In this document: positions 24,117 through 36,627 of the stretch, piece by piece
Position numbering within the stretch: position 1 is the stretch's first letter
How the letters are laid out: every line of letters starts with the position of its first letter
Made by a program: the position numbers and the translations under genes
Notes under the pieces: model-generated
Told to the model about the DNA's origin: nothing
Seen by the model: only the letters and a program-made list of their open reading frames with translations
Databases searched by the model: none
DNA from: Lethocerus indicus
Taxonomy: Eukaryota; Arthropoda; Insecta; Hemiptera; Belostomatidae
DNA length: 64,000 nucleotides
Reading direction: 5' to 3'
Assembly (NCBI GenBank): GCA_019843655.1
Contig: JACDQD010000005.1
Span: forward strand, 32,126,954 to 32,190,953

Positions 24117-24360
24117 AATTGAAACAGAAATATAGCCGGCTTTCGACCGAAACAATTCGGTATTTAACGGTGAAATTCAAGCGAAATCGACTACATATAT
24201 ACCTGAATATTCCTGAATTTAATCGGCCGTCATATTTATCGTAATACCAAAATTTCACGCGAAGAAATAGAAACGAATCTATGTGGTTGCGTCTCTGTAA
24301 TTAATACTTATTAAATTATTACCATTGATATTGTCAGTATCATTCGTACGGATTTATACG
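24117..24360 (+). repeat. Direct repeat, left copy
   Basis: AATTGAAACAGAAATATAGC, CTTTCGACCGAAACAATTCG, GTATTTAACG, ATTTAATCGGCC, CATATTTATCGTAATAC and CATTCGTACGGATTTATACG occur in the same order here and in the copy at 24534-24767. The two copies are separated by a tract of the AAAACCGCATTTTTGGGCC-like units also seen in the 21604 foldback element. Confidence 0.85.
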
Positions 24361-24365
24361 TTGAA

Positions 24366-24515
24366 TTTAAAAACTGCAATTTTGGGCCTAAAAACAGCAC
24401 TTTTGGGGCCAATTTTGTGCCTGAAAACCCGAATTTTTGGCCGATTTCGGGCCCGATAACCCCCATTTTTAGGCCTTAAAAGCACATTTTTGGCCCTATA
24501 AACTGCACTTTTCTT
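24366..24515. repeat. Degenerate short-unit repeat tract
   Basis: Several units resembling GCACTTTTGGGGCC and CTAAAAAC repeat across the tract. They are the same units, in the same orientation, as the right half of the foldback element at 21604-22857. Confidence 0.7.
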
Positions 24516-24533
24516 TTATGTTATTGTACGGTG

Positions 24534-24767
24534 AATTGAAAAAAGAAATATAGCGGGCTTTCGACCGAAACAATTCGGTATTTAACGCGATTCCCCGTTG
24601 AAATTCAAGCGAAATCTTCCCGAATTTAATCGGCCATCATATTTATCGTAATACAAATTTCACGTAAGGAAATAGAATCTATGTGGTTATATTTTATGTA
24701 TCCCTCAGTTGTACTTATTTATTTATTGCCGCTGATATTGTCAGTACCATTCGTACGGATTTATACG
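24534..24767 (+). repeat. Direct repeat, right copy
   Basis: Second copy of the 24117-24360 block, about 415 bp downstream. It has an extra CGATTCCCCG and lacks ACTACATATATACCTG relative to the first copy. The pair looks like an old tandem duplication or the remains of two copies of one element. Confidence 0.85.
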
Positions 24768-27705
24768 GGTCATTTATTAATAATAATGCTATAACCAAGT
24801 TTTGGTGAAGGAGCGGCCTAGATGTATCAGTTGTGTTGTGGAGCATATTCTCATTTTTCCTCTCTTCTGTTTCTGTTTCTGTTTTTTTTCTCTCTTTCTC
24901 TCTTTTTCATTTTACAGTTTTACAGTCGGGTTGTCCCTAATAGCGCCGTGGGCCAGATATGGGTTTGAGGAATTCCCGACAGGTCATATAAGAGACGGGG
25001 AATATTAAAATAAATTTTCAGCTGCAGGACCTTTTTCGGAGAGTTTCCCCTCGCCACCATAAACGGCCCACGTTTTTATAAACGGGCCCCCGCCTTCCTC
25101 CCGTCCTATAAACGCCTCCGTTATGTGCATTTCAATAGGAAATTCTTTCCATCCTCGCATCCGCGGCATTGGCATACTTCGCGATTTTTCTCAATAATTT
25201 CCCACAGCCTTAACCGCCCTCCGGGAGGGTCCAACAGGAGGCCCTGTCGGCGTCCCTACGGCGGCCGTCGATAACGTGGCGAGAAGCCGAAACCGGTCTA
25301 GATGTCGAGGCCGGATAACTTGGGGAGAAGGCCCCCCCCCCCAGTTTCCAGTTGTAGATTAATTATTCTGACGTGCCAGATTCGAGAATAGATTCGGGGC
25401 GAACAATCTTAATCTGGAAGATTAATCAACACGGGTTGAGAACCAGTAAAAGAATGAACCGTTATAATTTAAAGTGTTCCTTGAATACAACCACTTTTGC
25501 TATATTCTCTATCTCCTAATATTTAAGTCGGCATCTCTTCAGTAGTATTCCATACTGTCCATTTGGATGGTTCAATTTCAATTCCGGTTGAAATTCGACC
25601 CGGATCACGTTTCTGTCGTTGTAGTGGACGCTCAATTAGCGAGGCTGGAAAAACGTGAGCGAGAAGTGCTCGTCGTGGGAAAATAACGAGCCCAGGTATT
25701 AATGACACTAACTGTTTCTTGAGGTCGAGTTCCTCCTCGGGCGGAATTGTTCGCAGCACTTTGGAAAGAAAAACAAGAAGCGGAACAGGAATATAAGTTT
25801 GTACAAGTGGCAGACAACTCTGGTATATCCCACATTGTGAACGGAAAATTCGGGAAAAACGCGAGGGAAAAATGCGATATTCGGTCGATGAAAAGACGGA
25901 AAAAACAGAGCGAAAGCCGCGTTTAATTCAGTCACAAATAGTACGGTGAGATAAATGAAACGGTCGTACATTTGCGCGATACGCTTTACTCGAATTTCGG
26001 TTTTAATTTCGTGCAATAAAACTGTTAAGCTCGCTTTTCGGGCGAGACCAAAACACACCCGGATGTCCCAGTTATAACTCGGGCTAAAAATAATTTTTCA
26101 AAATTTTTTTCATTTCCCGACTTACGACCGCAGTGAAACTTAGCAGAATTGTCGCTACACGAGCCGCGTTAAAGTGTAACGTTTTTCTCGTGAATTTCCA
26201 TTCTGAAGAAAATGTCGGACACCCGCCAATATATTTTACTGGCTCGAGTTGGAATTATTTCAGTGTACAAAATTCTAATTGTAGATATATTCGCCTCACT
26301 GGAATTCGAAGTCAATGTCTTCTTGAAGTCAAGCGAATATTTTTATTGTAGTAAATATTTTTTGCTCAACTTTGGCTCTTCAGCTACTTCCCTTATGACG
26401 TGTAGGAGTGGATTTGGTCGGTGGGGATTAATTAGGAATTCCTTTTATCTTTTTCTAGACCGGTTTCGGGCGTCTTTAAAGGAAGCGGACAGATTAAGGA
26501 AGCGGATATGTGACTTGTATTTTTCAGTTTATCCCTTATTTTATATCTTCCGCTTAGTCAATTCGATTCTGCGCCGCATTTCGCGTCTCCAGTCCCGGTA
26601 ATTTCGCGGGCACGTTTCACATCGAACCCGAATCGTGCTATTCGCAATAGTTGTACTGTTTATTATAGGAAGGCGCCAGGATAAGACGGGATGAAAATCG
26701 TGGCCTCGAAATCCGCAACCGGATTCCCACCGGTCTTCCTCCTTTATTTGCGGTCTGCGCGCAGGTCGTATCCCGTCTGAAATGTTTGGCGCAGGCGCCT
26801 CCATCGCAATATCGTGAAGTGGAGGGCCCCCTCCCCATCCCCATTCTACTATCTTCACGTAGGCTGATGATTGAAGAGCGGGGCCCCACAAGTTGTTATT
26901 AACCGGCTGAAGAAGGGGCCGACGCCGACGCCGACGACGCCGCCTCCTGGGGCTCATCTTCAGCGAGACGGACAGAAACTCCCACCGCAGACTGCCCTGT
27001 CGGCTTCGGCTACCGGGCCTCCGGAATTATTGCAAGCCCCCCATTCCGGGCAATGCCATTACTGTAAATTGCGTAACGGATATCGGAAACAGGAATCGTG
27101 AGCGTAACCCGTAATCAGACCCACTGTTTATACCGTAGCTCGATTTAATTTTACAAGTTTTCGAACTCCCAACACTTTTACCATAACATTAGAGGAACTT
27201 GAAAATTCCGAAAACTAAAGTCGTCCGAGTCGCTTCATTTCAGTTCCCTGAACACGATTTCACCTTCTGAATATTGACAATCGTAAATCCTTAGTTTCAA
27301 TTCTGGACAATCCCTCCTTGAATAGCTCAACTGATGTTTATGCGTTGGCGTTATTCGTAAAATGTATTTCAAACCGAGGAACGATTGTAAAACTGTGATA
27401 ATTTAAATTGTACCGTGGGATGAATTGTTCAACCACGATTTATTATAACAAGCACAACGGGTTCAGATAAATCAGAAAATTAATGTAGTTTTTCTAACAA
27501 CTAGCGCTATTCTACTTGCTATCTTCACGAATACTACATATGTATTTTAAGTTATTCAATTAAATAAATACAGAATTTATTGATGGAAGGAAAACGAAAT
27601 TCAAAACGATATGGATCACGCGTCACGGATGTTGTTAAATATCATATTTATTTATATCCATAAATATCATTAATTCATGTAGATGGGGGCAATGGAAGGA
27701 CCGTG

Positions 27706-27861
27706 TAACTTTCAGGTTTCATATTTCAATTTATCGAGATTTTACCAAATAATTGTATACCTTTTTCGTGAGACGGCGCATAAATCTCAATCAAGACAAC
27801 CAATATCAATATATTACACCAATTTTTTTGGATTTAAAATAAAAAATTCGGCCCGTAGATG
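27706..27861. mobile_element. Possible piggyBac-type MITE, decayed copy
   Basis: It shares TTTCAATTTATCGAGATTTT, ACCAAATAAT, GACAACCAATATCA and the right end CCCGTAGATGG followed by TTAA with the better copy at 39771-39953. The left end is not recognisable. Confidence 0.6.
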
Positions 27862-28410
27862 GTTAAATTAAAATAAATGCTATCCCGCGTCTACTCGAAG
27901 TGTGTCAAAATGTTGAGTTTTGAAATGTCGTATATAAACGTAGAATTTTGGCCGAAAGGTGGCACGTTACGGCAGGATTCGAATCACTGCTGCGTACATA
28001 TGAAATATGAATTTCATATAAGTGCAGTTGCTGTCATCGCAGTTCTATGAAGCAGTGTTTTTTGCGTGAGTCGCTTTCGATTGGCGGGGAAATCTGAAAG
28101 AATATTGTGCTGGAGCGATTGGCGTTTTGCAGAGGGATGGAGGGATGGAGAGAGAGGGTGAGGGAGAGAGGTTGAGAGTTGGTAGTTGTGTGTAGGGGCG
28201 TCACGTAGTTGGTAAATTGGGAGTTGGTGCGGCCCCCGGAGTTGGTCGCCGCGGCGGACTCTGTTATTAAGCCGCCGGTCGCCGGCCTCCCACAAGCGGG
28301 ACTTAATTCTCGAGATTCGATTCATCGGCCCTCGACGAAAGCGTGGATCGGGCGACACAACCTCCGAGAGTCCTACAGGACCTAATAATCCTAGGACTCC
28401 CACTGAATTT

Positions 28411-28592
28411 ATATCGTGCCGGCAACTAAGTCATTGCGGGTTCCGTCTTTGGACATAGTTTACATCTTCAAACCTATACAGAGTATTCTGAAATGTTTAT
28501 TACAACGTGCAAAAAAACTTCAGGACAAAATAAGGGTGCGCACACCGCGGAGATGAGAAGAATCCGCAATTATTTAGTTGCCAGCCCGATAT
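28411..28592. mobile_element. Mariner-derived MITE, subgroup A
   Basis: The left end GCCGGCAACTAAGTCATTGC is matched by the right end CGCAATTATTTAGTTGCCAG. The interior shares TCTGAAATGTTTATTAC and GATGAGAAGAATCCGC with the copy at 6563. It is non-coding and flanked by AT-rich DNA with TA at both ends. Confidence 0.85.
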
Positions 28593-29521
28593 TATTAAAG
28601 TAAACATATTCTATCTCCCGAAATTCAATTTACTTTCCCCCCAAGTTGTAAATACTATAGGATCGTATTATTTTAAGCGCCGTTTAAATTAATCCCGGCC
28701 GAGAGTTAATTGTATTTTATGGGGGAATAATTTTGCCCCGAAACTCCCCCCCCACCCCCCCATTGCCGATTTCAGACCGGGTGTGCGGGACACGTGTTTC
28801 GACTTCGTGTTGCCTCTGTGTACTTGCGACGAAAATCGTAAACCACACCGAGAGGGATGTCAACCCTCCCTCCCTCCCTCCCCCTACCACTTGTCCCAAC
28901 AAGAGACTGGCTAAATCATAGAGCTGTATATAATTCAGAACAGCTGTGGCGTTCAACATGCTACCTCGTAAGTCACCCTAAGCCCCCCAAGAGAACTCTA
29001 TCCACTTTGGAATCAAGTTATGTCTCTCGGACCGCTATTCGAACAAGCGGACGACCGCGATATAGCGGCGCCCACGGATGTTTCGATTTATTACAACATT
29101 AAATATTCCGATCACAAATTAATCTGCCGTTACATAGTGCGGCGTATTATCACTGTGAAAATCCCAAACCGGTCAAGATAAGGCCGGAGAGGGATGAAAA
29201 CAGTTTTTGATCCTCCAGATAAAAGTTAATTGACCGCCTACAATTCTGAACAATGAATAATCATCTGTTGGAAACGTTGTTGGGAAACAATGAAAACACG
29301 TTACGTACAAAAAACGTATATATTCGCGTAAATTAATTAGTCAATTCGCGTTAAACAGTAATCGAACAGGGCCAATCAAATGTTAGTGGTACATGAACCC
29401 GAATTTTATAAGTACAAGCTCCGACTTTTATTATTTTTTTCACACGTATTTCCTAATAAAAGGAACCGCCCGAAGATGGTACTTTGAACAGAGGAACAAT
29501 TGTAGTCCAAGGGCTAAGAAG

Positions 29522-29851
29522 AAGATCTCTAGGCCGGCGGCGTTTAAGCCGATAATGGACGGGTGAGGGAGGAAAGGGATTGAACAGGAGTGGATTGGGA
29601 TGAGGAGAAAGGCGGGAATGGAACTTCGGTATGTTGAAGTCGTGGTGGATTGTGTGGTTGGAAACATACCCGGGATCATTAAGGATGGTACGAAGGACTT
29701 TTGATTGGAATCTCTGGATGTTGCATGTCTCCTGGTGGAACCCCATAGCTCTATACCGTATGTCCGTGTCGGTTTAAGTATCGCTTTGTAAGGTCAATTT
29801 TGATGTCCGTTTTAGTCCTTAAAAGTCCAAATTTTCGGTTCTCTTGAGTCG
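29522..29851 (-). pseudogene. Jockey-type reverse transcriptase fragment (C-terminal)
   Basis: On the minus strand it reads NIQRFQSKVLRTILNDPGYV, then a Pro- and His-rich stretch (LSPHPNPLL) and VHYRLKRRRPRDL. It has the same end of the same retrotransposon family as 23690 and 30308. The KPTRTYGIE-type upstream part is frameshifted (the CCGTATGTCCGTGTCGG complement is still visible at 29757-29773). It is dead and 5'-truncated. Confidence 0.8.
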
Positions 29852-30307
29852 GGTACGGATAACAGTAAAACAGGTAGTACAATTAATTTTCCGCGATAAG
29901 CAGAGAAGCGAAATGAAATTACCCACAAACGCCGTACATCAATTACCTGGAATCAGAGAGCTGAATAACTATAACGTAATTAAACCGAGAAACGCTCGTA
30001 AAAGTATGCTAATTGATTCGTAGTCTATTTCCTTATTTTGCAACTCAGCCCGAGCAAGGAAAACGGACGGTATTAAAATTGAATAATGGACTGATTAATA
30101 AGCGACAATTCCGATTGCAATTGATATCGCAACTGAAACATTAAAATATGGTCAGATTCCTATCGGCCAATTATCCGAGTACTGAGGAAGATTTGTTTGC
30201 TATATTAATTCTCAATTTATTGTGACGTTCAAACGATCCGATTTCCCGATGCTCAGCCATCATTTGTGTGGCACAATATGTAAGTGTTTTACGCCTTTTA
30301 CAGTCTC

Positions 30308-30670
30308 CCACACACGACTCAAAAGAATTGACTTAAACAGAAAATTTGGACTCTTAAGGCAAGTTTAAGTAACAAACTGACAGTTTACAAAGCGATACTT
30401 AAACCGACACGGACATACGGTATTGAACTATGGGGTTCCACCAGGAGACATCCAAAATCCAGAGCTCGCATCCAGAGATTCCAATCAAAAGTCCTTCGCA
30501 CCATCCTTAATGCTCCCCATGACCTCTCAACGTACCGACAGTCGACGAAGTCGCGAAATTTCAGTTCCTGAAGTTCCACTCCTTTCTCCTCATCCCAATC
30601 CACTTTCCCCTCTTACCCATCCACTATCCCCACGAGGACGGCTTAAACTCCACCGGCCCAGAGACAGTAG
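30308..30670 (+). pseudogene. Jockey-type reverse transcriptase fragment (C-terminal)
   Basis: Starts with GACTCAAAAGAATTGAC and the KIWTLK-coding linker, then TVYKAILKPTRTYGIELWG, a stretch giving RIQRFQSKVLRTILN, and ends with the GGCTTAAACTCCACCGGCCC tail block. The ELWG residues after YGIE, missing in the 23690 copy, match the family pattern better. Frameshifts interrupt it. It lies about 460 bp from the opposite-strand copy at 29522, so the two form an inverted pair. Confidence 0.8.
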
Positions 30671-31224
30671 TTGAATCGTGTCAAAGCGCCATAATCGGGG
30701 GCGGTTTCTTTATCGAGACGAACACGCGAAAAGTATACGCGTATCGATTGCACCCCTAACTGTAAATGTTGATCTTTCAAAATAAAAAAAGTTTGGCAAT
30801 CTTCTTTTCATCGGAAGTGGCAACGCAAAACCGACTCTGCGAAAGACAGGGCAACTTCGTTCCTTGTCCCGGCGAATTAAAGTCAGGCTGCGACAACTTA
30901 TGCGCTTATTATACGCCCGGTCGCATTTTCAAAGTTGCGACAGTTATAAACAGAAATAAACTGTTTCCCTGCGATGCAGCGACGGCCTCGTAAACAGCGA
31001 GTAGCCGCTTTATTAGGTCGTCAGTGCTCGCTTTATTTCCGCCTCTTATAACCGTTTCGAAAGTCAACCGACGTTGGTATCGTAAAAGATCCGCGGCGTG
31101 AAATGCTGATGGACTGAATTGCCCGGTCGAATTTATTCTCAAACGATTTTCAACCTTAGTCGTAATTGAGATTCTAAATTTTCGACCTGCCTCCGGGTCC
31201 GATTCCATCCGGGTGCAGCCCCTT

Positions 31225-31285
31225 TTCAATGAAATTCTTGGTGGTCCGCCGTCGGTATTCGAACCCGCGTCCTCGCCACCAATTC
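31225..31285 (-). repeat. Possible tRNA-derived repeat (B-box-like)
   Basis: On the minus strand GACGCGGGTTCGAATACCGA resembles the pol III B box (GGTTCGANTCC). It sits between inverted TTGGTGG and CCACCAA. No convincing A box or cloverleaf was found, so it is not called as a tRNA; a degraded SINE is the likeliest explanation. Confidence 0.3.
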
Positions 31286-32780
31286 TCAGCAGTTCGCGGT
31301 GATTAATTCAGGTAATTAACGCCGATAGTCTGACTTTCCGAACCGGCATTACTGAGGCCGTTATCCGACGCTTCCCAAGCTGACCGACTTCCATTTCCTA
31401 CTAGTCTTCACGATGGCCGTAAATCATAATAAGAATCGCGTTTTTTATTACTATTTTTTTAATTTTTTTTTTTTTTTAATTTCCAACCGTCTTCGTGACC
31501 CATTTAGTGAGGGACAGGAAATAGTCGGAGGGGTCGGACGGGGGTGAGAGGGAGGGAGGGTGAGAGGCGGAGCGTTGCCATCGTAATTACGATTAGTGTT
31601 AGTGTTTTCAAAAGTTATGAAGCGGACGAAATGACACCTGGACCCCCTTCACCCCCTTCCCCCAATGTCTCGACTCGTATTAACAGGCTCGGACCGAAAA
31701 GGAAAAGGAATTAAACTGAATAGAGGCAGGAAAAGAATTGAGAAAAAAAAACTGAAGCCCTGAAACTTATTACTTCCCGTAAAGAGAAGAGAATCCCTAC
31801 TTAAATGTTACTTACTGCAAGTATCGTCCGATCTTTTAATTGCAGTTCTATTGGAAAGATATTGATCTTTCGCTCGGTCAATTTTCCGATCACGAGGGCG
31901 GCATAAGTAGGAAAACTAAGGAAGGACCTATTAAGCTATAATCTTATTTCCTTGATTGGAACAAATACTATAATTATTTTGAAAATTCCCACTTTCAATA
32001 TGTTTTTCTTATTATTTATCCATCGGACAGACTAACTTTCCTGTATTAAATACACGTAATGTCAATTCTTCGACCCTGAAAAATTCCGTGGTGAAGTAGA
32101 ATGCCCCGATGTGGACAACACAATAGCTTCAATTATATCATTTTTCCTCAAATGAATTATATGAAATTGTCCGAAATTTCACGGCCGATTCTTCAGCGCT
32201 GTGAGAATGCTCGTCCAAATAATGTCCCCATGAAGTGATGAAATTTTGGCAGTTCGATTCAAATCCTCCGTTTGTTCACCCCGTACTGTTGCCCGTTGGG
32301 CAGCGGAGGTCGGCAGCCGAAATAGCCGTTCTCGTTTGTTCGGCAGCGGCGGGGGGGGGGCCGTGAATGCGAATGGCGGTGAAAAGAGAGAAAAAAAAGG
32401 AAGAAAGAAAGAAAGAAAGGAGGTGACTGAAATTCGGCCGGTCCGCCCTTAAGAGCTGCCCACGCTCTGGCACTAAATCTGGACCGGTGGCGGACCGTAA
32501 AAGTCTACCGATATTTAATAACGCCCCGTACACTCTCTCCGACTGGGCATTGTGTCTACTGTAACAGTTGTCGGCGTGTGAGTACAGGCGAGAGCCAATA
32601 ATTTATCGGCTGTATCCTCCATCCGCTATTTGCTTATGCAGTCTCTTTTCACGCCTCTTTCCCCGTCACAGCCACAGCGTCCCGTTTTTATTCCCCCTTC
32701 TTTTCGTGTAGGGTCCCGAAAGTTATGAGCTTCGAACCCACCCCTCCCCCGTCTACTCATCTCAACACAATAATACTTTG

Positions 32781-32812
32781 CCGTTTTCGTCTGCTCGCCG
32801 TCTTCAGTAGCG
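32781..32812. mobile_element. Palindromic-family fragment
   Basis: CCGTTTTCGTCTGCTCGCCG followed by TCTTCAGTAGCG matches the Pal core with a few changes; nothing else of the element remains. Confidence 0.6.
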
Positions 32813-33318
32813 TCCCGTCGTCCGATTGGTGAAGAGGCACTTTGAGACAGTGGTCGAAACTTCACGACTTTCGGAAAGACTCATCAGGACATTATTATAA
32901 GATTGGCCCGATCGCGATTGTGATGAAATTTTAACGTTCCATTTTCGCGAAAATCGGTACCAATTTTCCGACTTTTTACTATTTCTAAAGCGCATAGCAT
33001 TTTATCCGACTGGAAACACCGTATTTGACTCTACTAACTGGCTCTGGCACACAAAAAGGACCTCCCTTTTTTTCTTTTTTTCTTCTTTTTCTCTCAGATT
33101 TCATTAATTCACCGGAACTAATCCAGCAAATAATCCCCGAACTCGGAGCCGGGCCAATAAAGTTGTGGGGGCCCCTCAATTCGAGTAACGTTTATCCTTC
33201 TGAAACGACCTGCCCGATTCAATTCCTCACGGAGCATTAAATTGTCACCGGCCAAACTCGTAAGGTAAATGTTTTACTTTTTTCTACTCTTCCATCATTC
33301 CCTCTCCCTCTTCTTTCT

Positions 33319-33340
33319 TCTCTCTCTCTCTCTCTCTCTC
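33319..33340. repeat. (TC)n microsatellite
   Basis: Eleven TC units inside a pyrimidine-rich stretch of about 33275-33365. Confidence 0.9.
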
Positions 33341-36074
33341 TTCTCGTTTTCTCTCAGTCTGTTTCTCATTTCGGGGCCGTTCCAATTTATTTTTACTGCT
33401 CCAGCCCGCGCCTCCAGCCAACTCCAGCTGGATCCCGTTAAATGAGCTAGTAGGCGAGCACATATCGTAAAACTCGGCCGGTACTAATTTTCAAATTGCC
33501 GAAGCGGCATATTTTTCCCCGTTACTGCCGTGTTACGGCCTCTTTAATGTGGAAGTCGTAAGACTCCGGCGTACAGGCCTCTACAGACGCCGGCCCTTCT
33601 ACAGACAGAGACTTTTGTGAATGGATTTCTGGAATGGAGTTCCGCCGTGAACAACTCGTCCCGTAATCGGCTGTTTTTAATTTTTAAACCCGTCAACGGA
33701 CGAATGAAGGGGGGCGTCTTAATTAATTTTATGTTAACGTTCATCAGGGTAGTTTATATCCCTGAAGAATTTTGTCCTCGTGGCCTTCTTTTTGTGAGGC
33801 CCCCCGACCGCGGTTTCGGTTCTTAACGTGTTCAAACTGCTGCTTCCAACGAGGTCGACTATAGTTTAGGGCTTGGGGCTTAGCGGTCTTCCACTTTCGC
33901 ACAGTGACGTCTCCGCGTGCCGTTAACGCTAATGGGACAATTATTCAGCCGCATCCTCCGATTCCGTGCTCAACGCCGAGTGGTTAAGAGTTAAGAAGAA
34001 TAAGAAGAAGTGGAAGGACGAGGCGCAGGTGCAGTGTCCACTCTCTTTTTCACGTCGTCTCCCTTTCCCCCTAATAATTTGCGATTGAAATTATTTCCAC
34101 CGACAAATGGAAACGCGATAAACTGGGCTAAAGGAGAAGACAGTTGTTGTCCTTTATTGCTCTACGAGCGGGACGTTTTATCAGATTTCCTTCTTCAGGT
34201 CCGCGCGGTGCCCTCCTCAGTCCGTCCGCAGGACGTATGGTAATCGCGCAACGGGCGACATTTACAATTTAAAATTATGCCAGTTTCTTTATTTATTTTT
34301 TAAATGCGGACGCCGCGATGAAGCACCTCCAACTACCCTTTGTGCTGCAGGAACTACAATCTGTTCAGGTACCTCAATTTACGATTCTCCGAAGTGCATT
34401 ACGAGGGTTCCGAAACGGTATACTGTAAATAAATTATAGAAATTATTAAGCAGTACTCGGTAACTTCATTGTACGCTACTGAAAGTAGTGGCGAAGAGTC
34501 AAAATCCAGCCAGCTGTATTCTCAGGCTTAACGGTTTTCTACCTCGCGTAATGACTAATTAACGGAAAAATTAATAGAGAAAATATTTCATATCTGTAGA
34601 ATAAATCAGAATTCACCTTTACGGCTACACTTTGACTTTGAAAAATATAACAGGTGTTGATAATATTTCTTTTTTTTTTTGTTACCGGCTGAATTAGAGT
34701 AATGTGGGGCAATTAAAATGCGGATAGGAAAAAGGAGTAAATGGCCGACAATAAATATAAAATCATCGTAAACTGCGTAACTTTGATCCGGATAAGCGTT
34801 GTACGCGTTGTCGAGCTGTGTGATATATATTCGGCTGTTGCGACATGCGACAAATGCTAATTTACAGTAACACGGTTGAAACGGCGAAACGGGAATAAGA
34901 TATAATTTTAAAGAGAACAATTTTCAACTTCCCAGCTCGGTAAGGCTGGAAAATTAATTTTCCTCTTCTTCCCAATCAGATACTTCGGTATCCAAATGAC
35001 CCCCCTGAAAGGCCGAAGCCCATTAAAGCCAATGCGCCCCCAAAGAAAGCGTTAAACACTTACTTGAAAATTTTCTTTTTTCATCCATCGGAAAGAGAGA
35101 AAATAGAGAGAAAGAGATGTAGGAAGAGAGAGAAAATATACGGGCGGCCTATTATTTTCGTTATCGCTCCCCCGAGGTAGAGAAGAAAATTAATATTTAA
35201 CACAACCCCGAAGCGTAAAAAAGAAAAGGTCAAAAAGAATATTCAAAAGAGTATCGTCGAGACTTCGACTTATATATTGCACTCGCTTTTGCGTTTCCTG
35301 TTTAAATGCGCGCATAGTTTTGTTCGTTTCGTAATTTATTACTGCAGTTGTTTCCGTTTCACTTTTTCCCTTTTTGTTTCTCTCAATTTATTTACAGAAA
35401 TCACGAAATGCGTAATTGCTACCGTATCAAACTTATAGCATATTAACCCCCCCCACCACCCCGTATACATATTTGTCCCTTGACACAGTAAAATTAACGT
35501 TGTTGTCTGTATGTAAATAAAACTTACAGGGACAATACGGTGATGAGATTAAAACAATTCATTGAAACCACAATTCCGATGGAATTTTTGTTCCGAAAAA
35601 TCAGCCCTTGACAAAACTTAGTAAAAGTACAATACCGGCGATAAGTGAATAGGGGCGAGAGTGGGCGTAAAACGGGAATATCCCTAGAATTTATAGCCGG
35701 GTAATTCATCGCATATTTATACCACCGGGGGCCGGGCAATAAAAGGCCCGGATTTATGGCCGTTTTCGAGACCCGGGCCAAAAAATAGGCCGTAAACTAT
35801 AATACGAATTAATTATTCCCTTATTAATGATTTATCACTTACCCTTTGGTTGGGGGGGGGGGGAATTGCTTAAATATTGAAATGTGTGGCAGTTTCAAGT
35901 AAGTGCCCCGGGAATATTTCGACGCAATCGAACATCCAATAACGGTGTCGTTACGGACCGTCTTCATGCGATTTATAACAATCACCGGGGGCCGGTTATG
36001 TTTCTCGCCGTTGTCGGTAGACCAATCCAATCTGTGATATAATAATATTTATTTTTTATTTTTCTCCGTTTCAG

Positions 36075-36233
36075 ATCGTGTTGAACTCAATGCACAGGTA
36101 CCAGCCGAGGATCCATCTGGTTAAGTGGCGCGAGCACGCCGGCCCTGTCACAGATCTCGACCAAGAGCAGTACCGCACTTATATATTTCCCGAGACTGTA
36201 TTCACCGCCGTCACAGCCTATCAGAACCAGTTG
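36075..36233 (+). CDS. T-box exon B
   Basis: Exactly 53 codons in phase 0: IVLNSMHRYQPRIHLV, then KWREHAGPVTDLDQEQYRT, then YIFPETVFTAVTAYQNQL. LNSMHRYQPRIH and FPETVFTAVTAYQNQ are hallmark T-box blocks of the DNA-contacting half of the domain. The middle segment (WREHAGPVTDLDQEQ) corresponds to the loop that varies between T-box subfamilies. The acceptor is TTTCTCCGTTTCAG and the donor is TTG|GTAAGT. Splicing from DKNGQ at the end of exon A to IVLNS reconstructs the expected junction without a gap. A mariner derivative sits 91 bp after the donor. Confidence 0.97.
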
Positions 36234-36324
36234 GTAAGTTGATTAGGCGAACTTTTAAAAGTATGAAACACTTAAAAGAGTGTACGCGAACGACTTGATT
36301 GCGGACAGAAAAGGTACGATTGAA

Positions 36325-36627
36325 TTGGGTTGGCAACTAAGTAATTGCGGATTTCACCAACAAGTGGCGTACGTCAATATCTTGTGCGCGGATAAGCCGT
36401 AGATGGTTTCGATGGTGCACTTATAAGATACATACTGCAATATTGAACTGTTGAGCGCTCCTCTCATCCTTTAATGAAAAATCCCCACAGCGTACAACTT
36501 TTTTACTTCTGATACAGAATGTTTCAAAAAGGACCAAATAATAACGGTATCCGTGCACAAGATTTTGTGACCTACTTGAAAATATGTACAACGCCACTTG
36601 TGGTGAAATCCGCGATTACTCAGATAG
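36325..36627. mobile_element. Mariner-derived MITE, subgroup B
   Basis: The left end TTGGGTTGGCAACTAAGTAA continues as TTGCGGATTTCACCAAC and AAGTGGCGT. The right end carries the inverted ACGCCACTTGTGGTGAAATC and CGCGATTACTCAGATAG, with the last bases decayed. The interior shares ATGTTTCA(A/G)AAAGGACC with the copy at 57702. This is an internally deleted mariner element without transposase. Confidence 0.85.

Larger units (their letters stand above)
15348..36074 (+). other. Intron, 20,727 bp, repeat-rich
   Basis: Bounded by GTAAAT and a TTTCTCCGTTTCAG acceptor. Listed contents are palindromic-family copies at 17636, 19145, 21283 and 22862, a 1.25-kb foldback element at 21604, Jockey fragments at 23690, 29522 and 30308, mariner derivatives at 20053 and 28411, a duplicated block at 24117/24534, and a possible tRNA-derived repeat at 31225. 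The rest (for example 15348-17600, 25310-27700 and 32820-36070) shows microsatellite-like and homopolymer-rich DNA without recognisable genes. Small open frames in it lack codon or domain support. Confidence 0.9.

Noticed and set aside
26455..26469. CTAGACCGGTTTCGG, also CTAGACCGGTTTC at 51173
   Set aside because: Probably scraps of the palindromic family, but too short and isolated to annotate as elements.
34318..34428. Small 36-codon frame with a CAG|GTACCT donor-like site
   Set aside because: It lies inside the 20.7-kb intron, does not fit the T-box protein, and is too short to support.
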